Translations under genes and position numbers: made by a program
Notes under the pieces: model-generated
Seen by the model: only the letters and a program-made list of their open reading frames with translations
Told to the model about the DNA's origin: nothing
Databases searched by the model: none
NCBI RefSeq assembly: GCF_013149275.1
Contig: NZ_JABGNA010000008.1
Coordinates: 124,001-188,000 of the forward strand
Source of the DNA: Mucilaginibacter sp. SG564
GTDB lineage: Bacteria > Bacteroidota > Bacteroidia > Sphingobacteriales > Sphingobacteriaceae
Direction of reading: 5' to 3'
DNA length: 64,000 bases
Part shown: positions 50,671 through 59,765 of the stretch, piece after piece
How positions within the stretch are numbered: the first letter of the stretch is position 1
Layout of the letters: each line of letters starts with the position of its first letter

Positions 50671-51081
50671 ATGAAGAAAAGTGCAATTTTTGGTCTTGTA
50701 GTTATCGCTATTGCTATAGCGGTTATCATTAGTGTTTACTCCAACTCCAGTACTTATGGTTCTTTTAGCGATGCTACAAAAACCACCAGCGAACTGCATA
50801 TTGTAGGGCACCTGAACAAAACAAAACAATTGTACTATGATGCCACCAAGGATGCCAATTACTTTTCATTTTACATGAAGGATAACAAAGGCGAGGAGCG
50901 TAAAGTGATTTTTACAGGCACCAAACCCGAAGACTTTGAACGCAGCGAACAGCTGGTATTAACCGGCACCATGGTTGGCCAGGAGTTTCACGCCTCCAAG
51001 ATCCTGATGAAATGCCCTTCTAAATACACTCAGGACAAGTTAGAAATTACAGAAGCAAAGGCCACGCAGGCCAGTATATAA
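50671..51081 (+). CDS. ccmE: Heme chaperone CcmE, Cys variant
   Basis: This 136-residue periplasmic heme chaperone is anchored by one helix (4-22, AIFGLVVIAIAIAVIISVY). The OB-fold is seen in ELHIVGHLNK and VIFTGTKPEDFERSEQLVLT. The covalent heme site is CPSKY (Cys115, Tyr119) in place of the HxxxY of enteric CcmE. Cys-type CcmE is known from Desulfovibrio and archaea and is common here. ccmF follows across a word hairpin. Confidence 0.88.
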   Translation: MKKSAIFGLVVIAIAIAVIISVYSNSSTYGSFSDATKTTSELHIVGHLNKTKQLYYDATKDANYFSFYMKDNKGEERKVIFTGTKPEDFERSEQLVLTGTMVGQEFHASKILMKCPSKYTQDKLEITEAKATQASI

Positions 51082-51084
51082 TAA

Positions 51085-51161
51085 AGTTAAAAGTCAAAAT
51101 TCAAAAGTCAAAAAAAGCATACTTGCCTGACTTTTAACTTTTGACTTTTGAATTTTGACTT
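51085..51161. repeat. Word-repeat hairpin (AAGTCAAAATTCAAAAGTC)
   Basis: AAAAGTCAAAATTCAAAAGT on the left pairs perfectly over 22 nt with its inverse in TGACTTTTGAATTTTGACTT on the right. It lies wholly between ccmE and ccmF. Confidence 0.8.
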
Positions 51162-51166
51162 AAAAT

Positions 51167-53620
51167 ATGGATACAGTTTTTAAAGGTGAACACCTTTTAC
51201 CCGGCCAGATAGGTCAGTTTTTTATCGTTCTTTCTTTTGGCGCGGCGCTTATATCATTTATCAGCTATTATTTCGCTACTACCGAAGATGCCGGCAAAAA
51301 CGATAGCTCATGGCAGCGCATGGGCCGCATCGGTTTTTACGTTAATTCTATCTCTATACTGGGCATGGGCGTATGCCTGTTCTATGTTATTTATAACCAC
51401 TATTTCGAGTATCATTATGCCTGGGCCTATACCTCGCGTTCGTTGCCGGTTTACTATATCGTATCCGGTTTCTGGAACGGACAGGAGGGAGGCTTCCTGC
51501 TTTGGACCTTCTGGCAGGCTGTTTTAGGTAATATCCTCATCCGCAGGGCCAAATCATGGGAACGCCCCGTAATGACAGTGGTGGCTTTTTCGCAGATAGT
51601 TTTAGCCACCATGGTACTGGGTGTCGAAATTTTGGGTACCCGCATTGGTAGCTCACCGTTCCTGTTGCTACGTAAAGCACTGGAAGCGCCTATCTTCCAA
51701 AATCCCGATTATCTTTCGTTTATAAAAGACGGCCAGGGTATGAACCCATCCCTGCAAAACTATTGGATGATCATTCACCCGCCAACCTTGTTCCTGGGTT
51801 TTGCATCGATAGTAGTACCTTTTGCATACGCGGTAGCTGGCCTTTGGCAAAAACGTTATAAAGACTGGGTTGCACCCGCTATACCATATGCACTGTTTGC
51901 CGGTATGATACTGGGCACCGGCGTTATTATGGGTGCTTTCTGGGCATATGAATCACTGAATTTTGGCGGTTTCTGGGCATGGGACCCGGTGGAGAATGCC
52001 TCTATCTTCCCATGGATCACCATGGTTGCCGCTTTGCACGTACTCATTGTATATAAAAACACTGGTCACTCTTACTTTACCGCTACCTTCCTGGTATTGA
52101 TCAGCTTTGTACTGGTATGGTATTCATCGTTTCTGTCGCGCAGCGGTATCCTTGGCGATACTTCGGTGCACTCTTTTACAGATAACGGCATGTTCTGGCA
52201 ACTGGTTATTAGCGTGCTGATATTCCTGATCATTTCAGTGGTATTGCTGGTGGCTCGCTGGAAACAGTTGCCCATCACCAAAAAAGATGAAGACACTTAC
52301 TCGCGCGAATTTTGGATGTTTGTAGGCTCGGTATTTTTGGGTCTGTCGTGCTTCCATTTATTGGTTGTAACTTCCGTACCGGTATGGAATGCCATGTTTG
52401 GTACCAAAATAGCGCCGCCGTCTGATGTAATTAAGCATTACAATGTTATCCAGTCGTCGTTTGCTTTTGTGGTAACGATACTTACTGGCATTGCGCAGTT
52501 TTTAAAATATAAAAAAACCGATGTTACCCGCTTTTTTATTACCACAGGTCTGTACCTGCTTTTCGCGGCTTTAATAACCGCCCTGGTAGTTTATGGAACC
52601 GGCGTTTACAAGCTGAACGCGGTATTTATACTGGTAATGTGGGGCTCGGTATATTCGGTAGTGGCCAACGCCAAAATACTGGGCGATGCGTTTAAAGGTC
52701 AGTACAAACTTGCCGGTTCGGCTGTGGCGCATATCGGTTTTGGTTTACTACTGGTAGGCGCACTGATAGCAGCGGGTACCAGCAGCGTGATATCTATTAA
52801 CAATACCGGCGAAGGTTTTTCTCCCGAGTTTGCCAAAGAGCAAAACCCGCGTGAAAATATTATAGTTTACCGCAATCAGCCCGTAAAAATGGGCGACTTC
52901 CTGGTAACCTATACCGGCGACTCAATCTCGGCCCCTAATCATTTCTTTAAGGTTGATTACAAACAAGTAGATGCTAATGGTAAGGTGACCAACGAGTTTG
53001 TGCTGAAACCCAAAGTTCAGGTAAATAAAGGTCAGCTGGCTTCATCACCAGATACCAAGCATTATCTGTTTCATGACATGTACACGCACATCACCATGTC
53101 AAACGCTATCAGCGCCACAGAGGGTGGTTCCGAAAGCGCTCATGACGAGGTTGATGATGATAAAAACTACGATACACCGGTAAGCCACGAAGTAAAACCC
53201 GGCGATACCATCAAATATCGTGACGGTTATATTTTAGTAAAAGCGCTAAACAAAGAAGCCAAAGTACAAAACATCCCGCTAAGCGACAGCGATGTGGCCA
53301 TTGGCGCCAACCTGGAGGTAGTAACCCATGGTAACCACTATAACGTTGTGCCGGTATACATGATTAAAAATGGCAACGTGTTTGATTTTGCCCGTAAAGT
53401 TGATGATGCAGGCTTGAAACTGCGTTTCAGCAAGGTGATACCCGAGAACAAGAAGGTAGAGATCATGGTGTACCAGCAACCCGAAAGCAAGAAGAAATTT
53501 ATTGTGATGAAAGCCATCCAGTTCCCATATATCAACTTTTTCTGGGCAGGTACCATCATTATGGTGATCGGTTTCTTCATGTCTATCCGCCGTAGGAAAA
53601 AGGAATTGAAGGTGGTTTAA
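51167..53620 (+). CDS. ccmF: Cytochrome c heme lyase subunit CcmF
   Basis: This 817-residue polytopic membrane protein has the WWD domain FGGFWAWDPVENASIFPWI (about 265-283), the flanking heme-ligand region and SRSGILGDTSVHSF. At least twelve helices occupy the first 540 residues; a large periplasmic domain (~545-780) precedes a last helix and basic tail RRRKKELKVV. CcmF attaches heme to apocytochrome c. The length is typical for Bacteroidota. It ends the ccm set here; a terminator follows. Confidence 0.93.
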   Translation: MDTVFKGEHLLPGQIGQFFIVLSFGAALISFISYYFATTEDAGKNDSSWQRMGRIGFYVNSISILGMGVCLFYVIYNHYFEYHYAWAYTSRSLPVYYIVSGFWNGQEGGFLLWTFWQAVLGNILIRRAKSWERPVMTVVAFSQIVLATMVLGVEILGTRIGSSPFLLLRKALEAPIFQNPDYLSFIKDGQGMNPSLQNYWMIIHPPTLFLGFASIVVPFAYAVAGLWQKRYKDWVAPAIPYALFAGMILGTGVIMGAFWAYESLNFGGFWAWDPVENASIFPWITMVAALHVLIVYKNTGHSYFTATFLVLISFVLVWYSSFLSRSGILGDTSVHSFTDNGMFWQLVISVLIFLIISVVLLVARWKQLPITKKDEDTYSREFWMFVGSVFLGLSCFHLLVVTSVPVWNAMFGTKIAPPSDVIKHYNVIQSSFAFVVTILTGIAQFLKYKKTDVTRFFITTGLYLLFAALITALVVYGTGVYKLNAVFILVMWGSVYSVVANAKILGDAFKGQYKLAGSAVAHIGFGLLLVGALIAAGTSSVISINNTGEGFSPEFAKEQNPRENIIVYRNQPVKMGDFLVTYTGDSISAPNHFFKVDYKQVDANGKVTNEFVLKPKVQVNKGQLASSPDTKHYLFHDMYTHITMSNAISATEGGSESAHDEVDDDKNYDTPVSHEVKPGDTIKYRDGYILVKALNKEAKVQNIPLSDSDVAIGANLEVVTHGNHYNVVPVYMIKNGNVFDFARKVDDAGLKLRFSKVIPENKKVEIMVYQQPESKKKFIVMKAIQFPYINFFWAGTIIMVIGFFMSIRRRKKELKVV

Positions 53621-53626
53621 GGTATC

Positions 53627-53655
53627 AAAAGCCCTCTCCAAAAGAGAAGGCTTTT
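53627..53655 (+). terminator. Terminator after ccmF
   Basis: AAAAGCCCTCTC and GAGAAGGCTTTT form a 12-bp stem with one mismatch, 6 nt after the stop, ending in T4. Confidence 0.6.
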
Positions 53656-53679
53656 GAATATCTCTGTTACAGGGCGTAT

Positions 53680-53803
53680 AAACCCCTCCCTGCCACAACA
53701 CAAGCCATCGCACCCCTCCCGCGGGGAGGGAATTAAAAACACGATCAAAAGCGCAGGCCCTGTGCGATTCCTTCCCTCGGGAAGGGTAGGAAGGGGTTTC
53801 TGC
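53680..53803. repeat. C/G-rich palindrome (AAACCCCTCCCTGCC ... GGAAGGGGTTT)
   Basis: The outer arms AAACCCCTCC and GGAAGGGGTTT and inner arms CCCCTCCCGCGGGGAGGGAA / TTCCTTCCCTCGGGAAGG match the element at 26510-26616, in inverse order. From 53804 to 54119 nothing beyond the GH43 leader is seen. Confidence 0.7.
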
Positions 53804-54119
53804 ATTATAAAGGAAGATCTTTCCATCGGTCCCCATAAAATTGATACGATTTTGCTAACTATTGATACGCTGATACTCAGTGGTTTTTAAATAAATCAAT
53901 TTATTTGTCTGGCTTATTCTTAAGCCGTCTACACCAATTTATAAACAATAATTATTGCTTAACATCTTCCTGGGTTAAATCCGTGTGGGTATGTTTCGTT
54001 CATCATAATGATGGGGAAAACCTTCTGGTCAAGTAGTACGGGTTGCGCTGATTTGCCAGTGAGGTAGATGAAAGCATTGTTCGTGAATTTTAAGTATGCT
54101 AACCAAAACCACTTAAAAT

Positions 54120-55631
54120 ATGAAAAACAACTTTTTTATTCTTTTGGCTGCGACTTCGCTGGTGCTACTTAACAGCTGCCAAAAATCAAAAACTAATGCC
54201 CTTGCTGAGGCTAAGGCATCAAAAGCAAAGGGAAACAGCCAGTCGGCCATCTTTACCAATGCTTTGCCATCGGCTGATAATGGTAGTTATTATGATCCCT
54301 GGGTGATACGGGTTGGCGGTTACTACTATTATTGCGGCTCGGATGGTGGCCGGCTTTGGATAACCAAATCAGCTACGTTACAAAACATTCTGCAGCAAAG
54401 TAAAACCTACATTTTTACACCACCCTCGGGTACAATGTACTCCGGCGATCTTTGGGCGCCCGAGCTGCATTACCTGGGCGGGCGCTGGTATGTATATTTC
54501 GCGGCTGATGACGGTAATAATAACAACCACCGTATGCATGTTTTAGAGGGCGGGGCCGATGCTAACGATCCGTTGAATGGCGCCTATAACTATAAAGCTA
54601 AATTAGCCGCTACTACCGATAGGTGGGCGATTGATGGTTCGCCGTTTGTTTATAACGGGGTAACCTATTTTATATGGTCGGGATGGGAAGGGACTACCAA
54701 TGTATCGCAATACCTGTATATCGCTACCATGAGTAACCCCTATACTATCAATAGCGAAAGGGTTGAAATTTCGCGTCCCGATTATGCCTGGGAAAAGGTG
54801 GGTACACCAACCGTTAATGAAGGACCCGAAACACTGATAAGCGGCAATACAGTTAACATTATTTACTCGGCCAGCGGTAGCTGGACAAATGACTATTGCC
54901 TGGGCCGTTTAACCTGTACTAATGGTAATTTAATGTCAAAAGCATCCTGGACAAAGCTATCCACCCCGGCATTTTTAAAGTTTGGTAATGTATTTGGTCC
55001 GGGCCACGCGTCGTTTGTGAAATCGCCGGATAATCTCCAGTGGTGGATCGTATACCATGCCGCCAATGCCGACGGCTCGGGCTGGGACAGAAGGGTCATG
55101 ACCCAACAGTTTTCATGGGATGGCGATGTGCCTTACTTTGGTTATCCTATCGAAAAAGGGATCCCCATACCTGCACCCGCTATCGACCCAAGTTACAGCA
55201 TGCCTATAGCCAACGGTACCTATCGCATCAAATCAAAAGTTACCGGCCAGTGCCTGGATGTGCCCAGCGGTTCAACAACACCAGGAACGCAGTTGCAGGA
55301 GTGGACGGACAATGGCAACATAGCGCAAAAATGGGTGTTCACCAGTTTGGGTAATGGCTATTATAAAGTTAAATCGGCTGCCAGTAATTTATGTTTGGAT
55401 GATGCGGGCGCCTCATTAAACGCGGGCAATATCCTTATTGAATGGAACGACATTGGCGGTACTGCGCAGGAATGGCGCGTACAGGACATGGGTAGTGGTT
55501 ATTTCAAAATTATTAGCCGCCGCAGTCTGCTGGCGCTTAACGTACCCAATAGCAATACTACACCAGGCACAAAATTAGAGCAATGGTACGAAAATCAATA
55601 CGATGCCGAACTATGGAGCATAGTGCCGTAG
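54120..55631 (+). CDS. GH43-like lipoprotein with ricin-B lectin domain
   Basis: This 503-residue lipoprotein has lipobox LNSC (Cys20). A five-bladed GH43-type propeller (~50-360) has catalytic Asp59 (YYDPWV), Asp172 (WAIDGSPF) and acid Glu234 or Glu237 (NEGPE). A ricin-B trefoil (~365-503) has three units ending QKWVF, QEWRV and ELWSIV. GH43 enzymes release arabinose or xylose from plant polysaccharides; the lectin unit would bind them. It stands alone and is not in a Sus-type locus. Confidence 0.88.
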   Translation: MKNNFFILLAATSLVLLNSCQKSKTNALAEAKASKAKGNSQSAIFTNALPSADNGSYYDPWVIRVGGYYYYCGSDGGRLWITKSATLQNILQQSKTYIFTPPSGTMYSGDLWAPELHYLGGRWYVYFAADDGNNNNHRMHVLEGGADANDPLNGAYNYKAKLAATTDRWAIDGSPFVYNGVTYFIWSGWEGTTNVSQYLYIATMSNPYTINSERVEISRPDYAWEKVGTPTVNEGPETLISGNTVNIIYSASGSWTNDYCLGRLTCTNGNLMSKASWTKLSTPAFLKFGNVFGPGHASFVKSPDNLQWWIVYHAANADGSGWDRRVMTQQFSWDGDVPYFGYPIEKGIPIPAPAIDPSYSMPIANGTYRIKSKVTGQCLDVPSGSTTPGTQLQEWTDNGNIAQKWVFTSLGNGYYKVKSAASNLCLDDAGASLNAGNILIEWNDIGGTAQEWRVQDMGSGYFKIISRRSLLALNVPNSNTTPGTKLEQWYENQYDAELWSIVP

Positions 55632-55718
55632 GTAGGTGCTGAATATGGCTATGGTTATTAAGTATTGCCGGTTTTAGCCGGTGATGCTTAATGCCATAGT
55701 TAGTTTATATGGAGATGG

Positions 55719-56429
55719 TTAATTCCTTTTCATGTTTTTTATCGTACCATAGGTTACGCCTATATTTATAAAATACTTGCGGAGCATATCGTACTTTTGT
55801 GTGCATACAACCCCCACATCTAATCTGTCTGATTTAGATGCGTAATGCTGGCAGGCAAAGCAAATTTCAAGATAATCATAAACCTTACCCTTTTTATCAA
55901 AAAATACAAAGGCATTACGGGGATCGTAGCAAGAGGCTCCTTCTATGGTGTTGAAACCTGTTTTTCGGTAATTAGTGTTATAAATGATATTGGTAAGATG
56001 GTTGATCTGGTCCTGCTTTAATTGTTTAAATTCCTGTAAGGTAACATAATCCAAACTGTCTTTGACGATATGCAGGCCGCCTCTTAGTTTTTTTGCTTTG
56101 GCCGATAATAGGCCTTTTTTTAAACTGTCCTGCATTGAGGGGGCATCTGGTACATTGAGGCAACGAAACGAAACCGCCAGTATTTTTGCCGCCTTTGAAA
56201 AAGGATATTTTTTTAAACGTTGCCCAAGTGTGTATTGGTTGGTAAAGGTGCAATTATCAAACCACGGTTTGTGCATCTTTTCAAGCTCCTGGATGGTGAG
56301 TTTCCTGGTAGCCGGGTTTTTTACAGATTTTGTTTTTTGATGCTTAACGGTATCAGTTGTAAGTGTATAGGCAAAACCATAACTCCAACTGCCGAGCAGG
56401 AGCAGGTAGGTGAGTAATTTTATTTTCAT
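55719..56429 (-). CDS. Secreted protein, tandem paralogue A
   Basis: This 236-residue protein starts at 56429 (MKIKLLTYLL) with a signal peptide to about residue 20. It shares much of its length with its upstream neighbour. The conserved parts are KPWFDNCTFTNQYTLGQRLK, LTNIIYNTNYR, SCYDPRNAFVFFDKKGKVYD and DYLEICFACQHY, ending with CTQKYDMLRKYFINIG. The fixed cysteines suggest disulfides or a bound metal. I do not recognise the family. It follows paralogue B by 22 nt, a likely operon. Confidence 0.75.
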   Translation of the reverse strand: MKIKLLTYLLLLGSWSYGFAYTLTTDTVKHQKTKSVKNPATRKLTIQELEKMHKPWFDNCTFTNQYTLGQRLKKYPFSKAAKILAVSFRCLNVPDAPSMQDSLKKGLLSAKAKKLRGGLHIVKDSLDYVTLQEFKQLKQDQINHLTNIIYNTNYRKTGFNTIEGASCYDPRNAFVFFDKKGKVYDYLEICFACQHYASKSDRLDVGVVCTQKYDMLRKYFINIGVTYGTIKNMKRN

Positions 56430-56451
56430 GGATAAGGGTTTATGCATATCG

Positions 56452-57147
56452 TTATTTTCTGCGAGACGAAGGCTGTGTGCCATGTTTTATGCCCAGGTCA
56501 ACAAAACATTTTCTAAGCATTTCGTATTTCTGATTACAATCATCCCCGATAAATATTTTGTCATGCATTGATTTATAATTTTCGCATTCAAAACAAACCT
56601 CCAAATAATCAATTACATTTCCCTGGCGGTCGAGAAATATAAAAGCATTATGCGGATTATAACAAGAGTGCCCAGGTTCTGCAACGTTTTTATCATTAAT
56701 GGTTACCTTATAATCGTAATTATAAATGATATTGGTTAATCGCCGTATAAGGCTGTCATTTGCTGTTCTTATTTCTAATAGTGTTGAGTAATCCAACCGG
56801 TTTTTTATAATCACCAGTCCTTTTAAATGCTGTTCATCCAGATGGGATGGATTTAATGGAGAATTATCATCGGAGCCGGCATAAGACACTACCAGAATTT
56901 TGGTTGCCTGAGTAAAAGGATATTGCTTTAGCCGCTGTTGCAGACTATACCGGTTGCTGAATTTGCAGTCATCAAACCAGGGCTTGTAACCTTTAGTATG
57001 TGACCGGGTATATTGTACATGCGGAGTATAAACCCGTTTCTTTTGATGATGTTTGATTGTATCCAATCCACAACTCAATTCCCGGCTGCAGGCGTAGCTG
57101 CCAGGATGCATCAATAAAAATAAAAACAGGAGTAACTTAGGGTTCAT
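56452..57147 (-). CDS. Secreted protein, tandem paralogue B
   Basis: This 231-residue protein has a signal peptide (MNPKLLLFLFLLMHPGSYAC). It repeats the layout of paralogue A: KPWFDDCKFSNRYSLQQRLK, LTNIIYNYDYK, SCYNPHNAFIFLDRQGNVID and DYLEVCFECENY, then CNQKYEMLRKCFVDLG. Its central part differs (YAGSDDNSPLNPSHLDEQ). It contains extra cysteines near the mature N-terminus. No known domain is seen. It is the first gene of the pair; the alpha/beta hydrolase gene upstream on the same strand is 45 nt away. Confidence 0.75.
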   Translation of the reverse strand: MNPKLLLFLFLLMHPGSYACSRELSCGLDTIKHHQKKRVYTPHVQYTRSHTKGYKPWFDDCKFSNRYSLQQRLKQYPFTQATKILVVSYAGSDDNSPLNPSHLDEQHLKGLVIIKNRLDYSTLLEIRTANDSLIRRLTNIIYNYDYKVTINDKNVAEPGHSCYNPHNAFIFLDRQGNVIDYLEVCFECENYKSMHDKIFIGDDCNQKYEMLRKCFVDLGIKHGTQPSSRRK

Positions 57148-57192
57148 TACCTAATATTACAAAATTTTTGCGGTGTAGACCAGTGCCAATCT

Positions 57193-58116
57193 TTACCGCT
57201 GCTTTAAAAACGATAATATTTTATTGTTCACGGTATCGGGTTTTTCAACAGATGGCAGGTGAGCAGCTCCTCTAACCAGGAAGAAATCAACCTTCAATAC
57301 ATTGCGGATGGAGTCGCTGTAGCGGAAAGGTACAACACCATCTTTTTCGCCCCAGATAAGTAATACCGGTTTATTGGCGCTGTTAAGGCATAGGTTGCTC
57401 TGCCTGCCGTGCTGGTCATAATCATACATGGTTGATACCAGCGCGTGGCGGAAACCTTTATACTCCATCTGCGGCAGATAGCGTTTTACCCATCCCGGAT
57501 GCTCTTTAGGGTACAAAAAATCGTTCAGCTGATCCCTGGCCCGCTTATTGGAGTTTACAGCCTCGTTATAAAGGGTAACATAACGGGGGGCTCCGGGCTT
57601 TAAGCTTTCATAAGCCGGATCAATCAGGATCACTTTGTTGATGATAGCCGGGTGCTGGCAGGTAAAATTGGTTATCATTTGGCCGCCAAATGACATACCG
57701 GCCAGGTTTACACGACCTTGTAATTTGAGGGCGGTTATCAGGTCGAGCAATTGAGTGTTATACAGGTTTTTATCATAAACAGTCGCGGGCCTGTCCGAAT
57801 AGCCCCGGCCGTACATATCATATCGTAATACCCTGTAGCCATTCCTCACCAGGAACTCATAGGTGCCATCCCAGATATAGTACGGAACGCTAAAGCCATT
57901 AACCAATATCACCACTTCGCCATTTTCAGGTCCTTCCAGCTGATAATGCGTAATGCCCTGACTTAATTTAATAAATTTGCCATCGATATTTTTGCGATCG
58001 GCGTCGGTTAAAACTTTTTTTTCCTTGTTGTTATATTCGTAAAATCCATATAATATCAGGGCCGAAGCTCCCGACAGGAAAATGATAATGATGATACTTA
58101 CTTTAAGTATTTTCAT
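57193..58116 (-). CDS. Membrane-anchored alpha/beta hydrolase
   Basis: This 307-residue protein has an N-terminal hydrophobic anchor (IIIIIFLSGASALILYGF) and an alpha/beta hydrolase fold: VVILVNGFSVPYYIWDGTYE, the nucleophile elbow GMSFGG (Ser142), LLIWGEKDGVVPF for the acid and GAAHLPSVEKP for the His. The oxyanion strand has NGF in place of HGF. The substrate is unknown. It shares its strand with the two downstream secreted paralogues and may be the leading gene of that group. Confidence 0.87.
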   Translation of the reverse strand: MKILKVSIIIIIFLSGASALILYGFYEYNNKEKKVLTDADRKNIDGKFIKLSQGITHYQLEGPENGEVVILVNGFSVPYYIWDGTYEFLVRNGYRVLRYDMYGRGYSDRPATVYDKNLYNTQLLDLITALKLQGRVNLAGMSFGGQMITNFTCQHPAIINKVILIDPAYESLKPGAPRYVTLYNEAVNSNKRARDQLNDFLYPKEHPGWVKRYLPQMEYKGFRHALVSTMYDYDQHGRQSNLCLNSANKPVLLIWGEKDGVVPFRYSDSIRNVLKVDFFLVRGAAHLPSVEKPDTVNNKILSFLKQR

Positions 58117-58206
58117 AGGCAGCAGGTAGATAGAGATGATGATCGCTAAAATACAGAAATATTTAAATTACAATAGATTACAGAATATTTAAATTGTAAA
58201 AATAGT

Positions 58207-58989
58207 ATGCGTATAACCCTGATCGGATCTGGCAATGTGGCCACGCACCTGGCCGCGGCCTTAAAAAACGCGGGCCATCGTATAATACAGGTGTACAGCC
58301 GCAATGCCCAGCATGCCGCCCTGTTGGCTTATCATGTTGGCGCCGAAGCTATTGATAACCTGGCAACTATAAACAGCGATACCGATATATTTATCATTTC
58401 TGTTAAGGACGATGCCATTATAGAAATGGTAAAAACACTGGCCGGATATCAAAAATTGATAGTACATACATCAGGTTCAACCAATTTGAATGATATAATG
58501 GCTTTTACAGATAAAGCGGGGGTACTGTATCCGCTGCAAACCTTCAGTAAAATCAAAGAAGTTGATTTTTGGACTGTGCCCTTATGTATAGAAGCGGCTA
58601 ATGATGATATCAAAGCCGTTCTGAAACAATTGGCCACCACGATCAGCAATAATGTATATGATGTAAACTCAGCTGATCGTAAAATATTGCATCTGGCCGC
58701 GGTATTTGCCTGTAATTTCCCCAATTACCTATATGCGGTAGCACAACAGTTACTGGCGGCGCATGAGTTGAGCTTTGATATGCTGAAACCGTTGATACTG
58801 GAAACAGCGCAGAAAGTGCAGACACAATTACCTGCAAGTGTACAAACCGGTCCTGCTGTACGAAACGATCGCGTTACCATGAATGCGCATCTGCAAATGC
58901 TTAAGACTGAGCCGCATTGGCAGGAGCTTTATACTTTATTAAGTCAGGGTATTATCAAAAACAATAATGAAGGGCACGGGGACAAGTAA
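58207..58989 (+). CDS. Rossmann-fold DUF2520 protein
   Basis: This 260-residue protein has an N-terminal NAD(P)-binding domain with GSGNVATHLAAALKNAGH (glycine motif GxGNVA) and a helical C-terminal DUF2520 domain with ADRKILHLAAVFACNFPNYL and TGPAVRNDRVTMNAHLQML. The pair of domains is like ProC or F420-dependent reductases. The reaction is undetermined. It is followed at 19 nt by ferredoxin on the same strand. The start is preceded by an AT-rich direct repeat (ACAGAATATTTAAATTG). Confidence 0.87.
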   Translation: MRITLIGSGNVATHLAAALKNAGHRIIQVYSRNAQHAALLAYHVGAEAIDNLATINSDTDIFIISVKDDAIIEMVKTLAGYQKLIVHTSGSTNLNDIMAFTDKAGVLYPLQTFSKIKEVDFWTVPLCIEAANDDIKAVLKQLATTISNNVYDVNSADRKILHLAAVFACNFPNYLYAVAQQLLAAHELSFDMLKPLILETAQKVQTQLPASVQTGPAVRNDRVTMNAHLQMLKTEPHWQELYTLLSQGIIKNNNEGHGDK

Positions 58990-58995
58990 TTTTGT

Positions 58996-59003
58996 TACTT
59001 TTG
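58996..59003 (+). promoter_or_regulatory. Predicted -7 box for ferredoxin
   Basis: TACTTTTG matches TAnnTTTG and lies 5 nt before the ATG at 59009, overlapping the short gap after DUF2520. A short or absent leader would follow. Confidence 0.4.
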
Positions 59004-59008
59004 CCTAA

Positions 59009-59341
59009 ATGAACGTTTTTAAAATAAAGATAAATTTCGAGGAAAAAGGGCACGAACCAGTTGAACTGCCCATAGCCGAAGGAGAATCTGCATTGGATGT
59101 TTGCCTGGAAAACGGCATAGAACTACAACATAATTGCGGCGGTGTTTGCGGATGCAGTACCTGCCATATTTACGTAAATAAAGGGATGGATAACATCCAG
59201 GAAATATCTGATAAAGAGGAAGATTTTATTGATAGGGCTGTAAATCCGCGTATTAACTCCCGGCTGGGTTGCCAGTGCGTGATAGTTGACGGTGATATAG
59301 AAGTAACCCTGCCAGATCAGTCACAATTCCTGGGGCACTAA
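59009..59341 (+). CDS. 2Fe-2S ferredoxin (adrenodoxin type)
   Basis: This 110-residue ferredoxin has cluster ligands in HNCGGVCGCSTC (Cys43, Cys49, Cys52) and RLGCQC (Cys88), with spacing C-x5-C-x2-C. GESALDVCLENGIELQHN is the usual preceding helix. Extra cysteines (47, 90) are nearby. This class (Fdx of isc operons) transfers electrons in Fe-S cluster assembly. IscX, an Isc component, follows 87 nt later, which supports that role. Confidence 0.92.
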   Translation: MNVFKIKINFEEKGHEPVELPIAEGESALDVCLENGIELQHNCGGVCGCSTCHIYVNKGMDNIQEISDKEEDFIDRAVNPRINSRLGCQCVIVDGDIEVTLPDQSQFLGH

Positions 59342-59428
59342 ACAGTGGTTTTGCGTTTGACGTGAAGCTAATAAACATAAGAATATAAAAGAACGTATAA
59401 CGTACCACGTAAAACGTACAACAAAAAA

Positions 59429-59671
59429 ATGAGCGACAATAAATTTGCCTTACCTATTCACTGGAACGATTACGAGGACATTGCTATAGAACTTTATGAA
59501 AAGTTTGGCGATGATTTTGACGAATCAAAAATATACCGCATCCGTTTTACCGAATTGCTGGAATGGGTTTTATCATTACCTAACTTTGCAGGCACAAAAG
59601 CCGAATCAAACGAAGGGCACCTGGAGCAGATCCAATCGGCCTGGGTTTATGAATGGCGCGATAATCAATAA
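59429..59671 (+). CDS. iscX: Fe-S assembly protein IscX
   Basis: This 80-residue acidic protein matches IscX (YfhJ): IHWNDYEDIAIELYEKFGDD, ESKIYRIRFTELLEWVLSLP and EGHLEQIQSAWVYEW, with helix and Trp positions of the family. IscX binds IscS and iron and regulates cluster formation. It lies downstream of the Isc-type ferredoxin. The intervening 87 nt hold AACGTACCACGTAAAACGTA word repeats. Confidence 0.93.
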   Translation: MSDNKFALPIHWNDYEDIAIELYEKFGDDFDESKIYRIRFTELLEWVLSLPNFAGTKAESNEGHLEQIQSAWVYEWRDNQ

Positions 59672-59765
59672 TGGAGAGTAGTAAGTAATGAGTGGTGGGT
59701 GGATTAAGTTTAATTTAATTCAAAACTCACTAATTCACTAATTCATTAATTCAATAATTACCTCG
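59672..59765. repeat. Word-repeat gap (TAATGAGTGGTGGGTGGATT; TTCACTAATTCATTAATTC)
   Basis: AGTAGTAAGTAATGAGTGGT at the left gives way to the inverse-type CACTAATTCACTAATTCATT and AATTCAATAATTACC next to the kdsC start. The words match those at 21193-21299 and 23176-23203. Confidence 0.6.
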
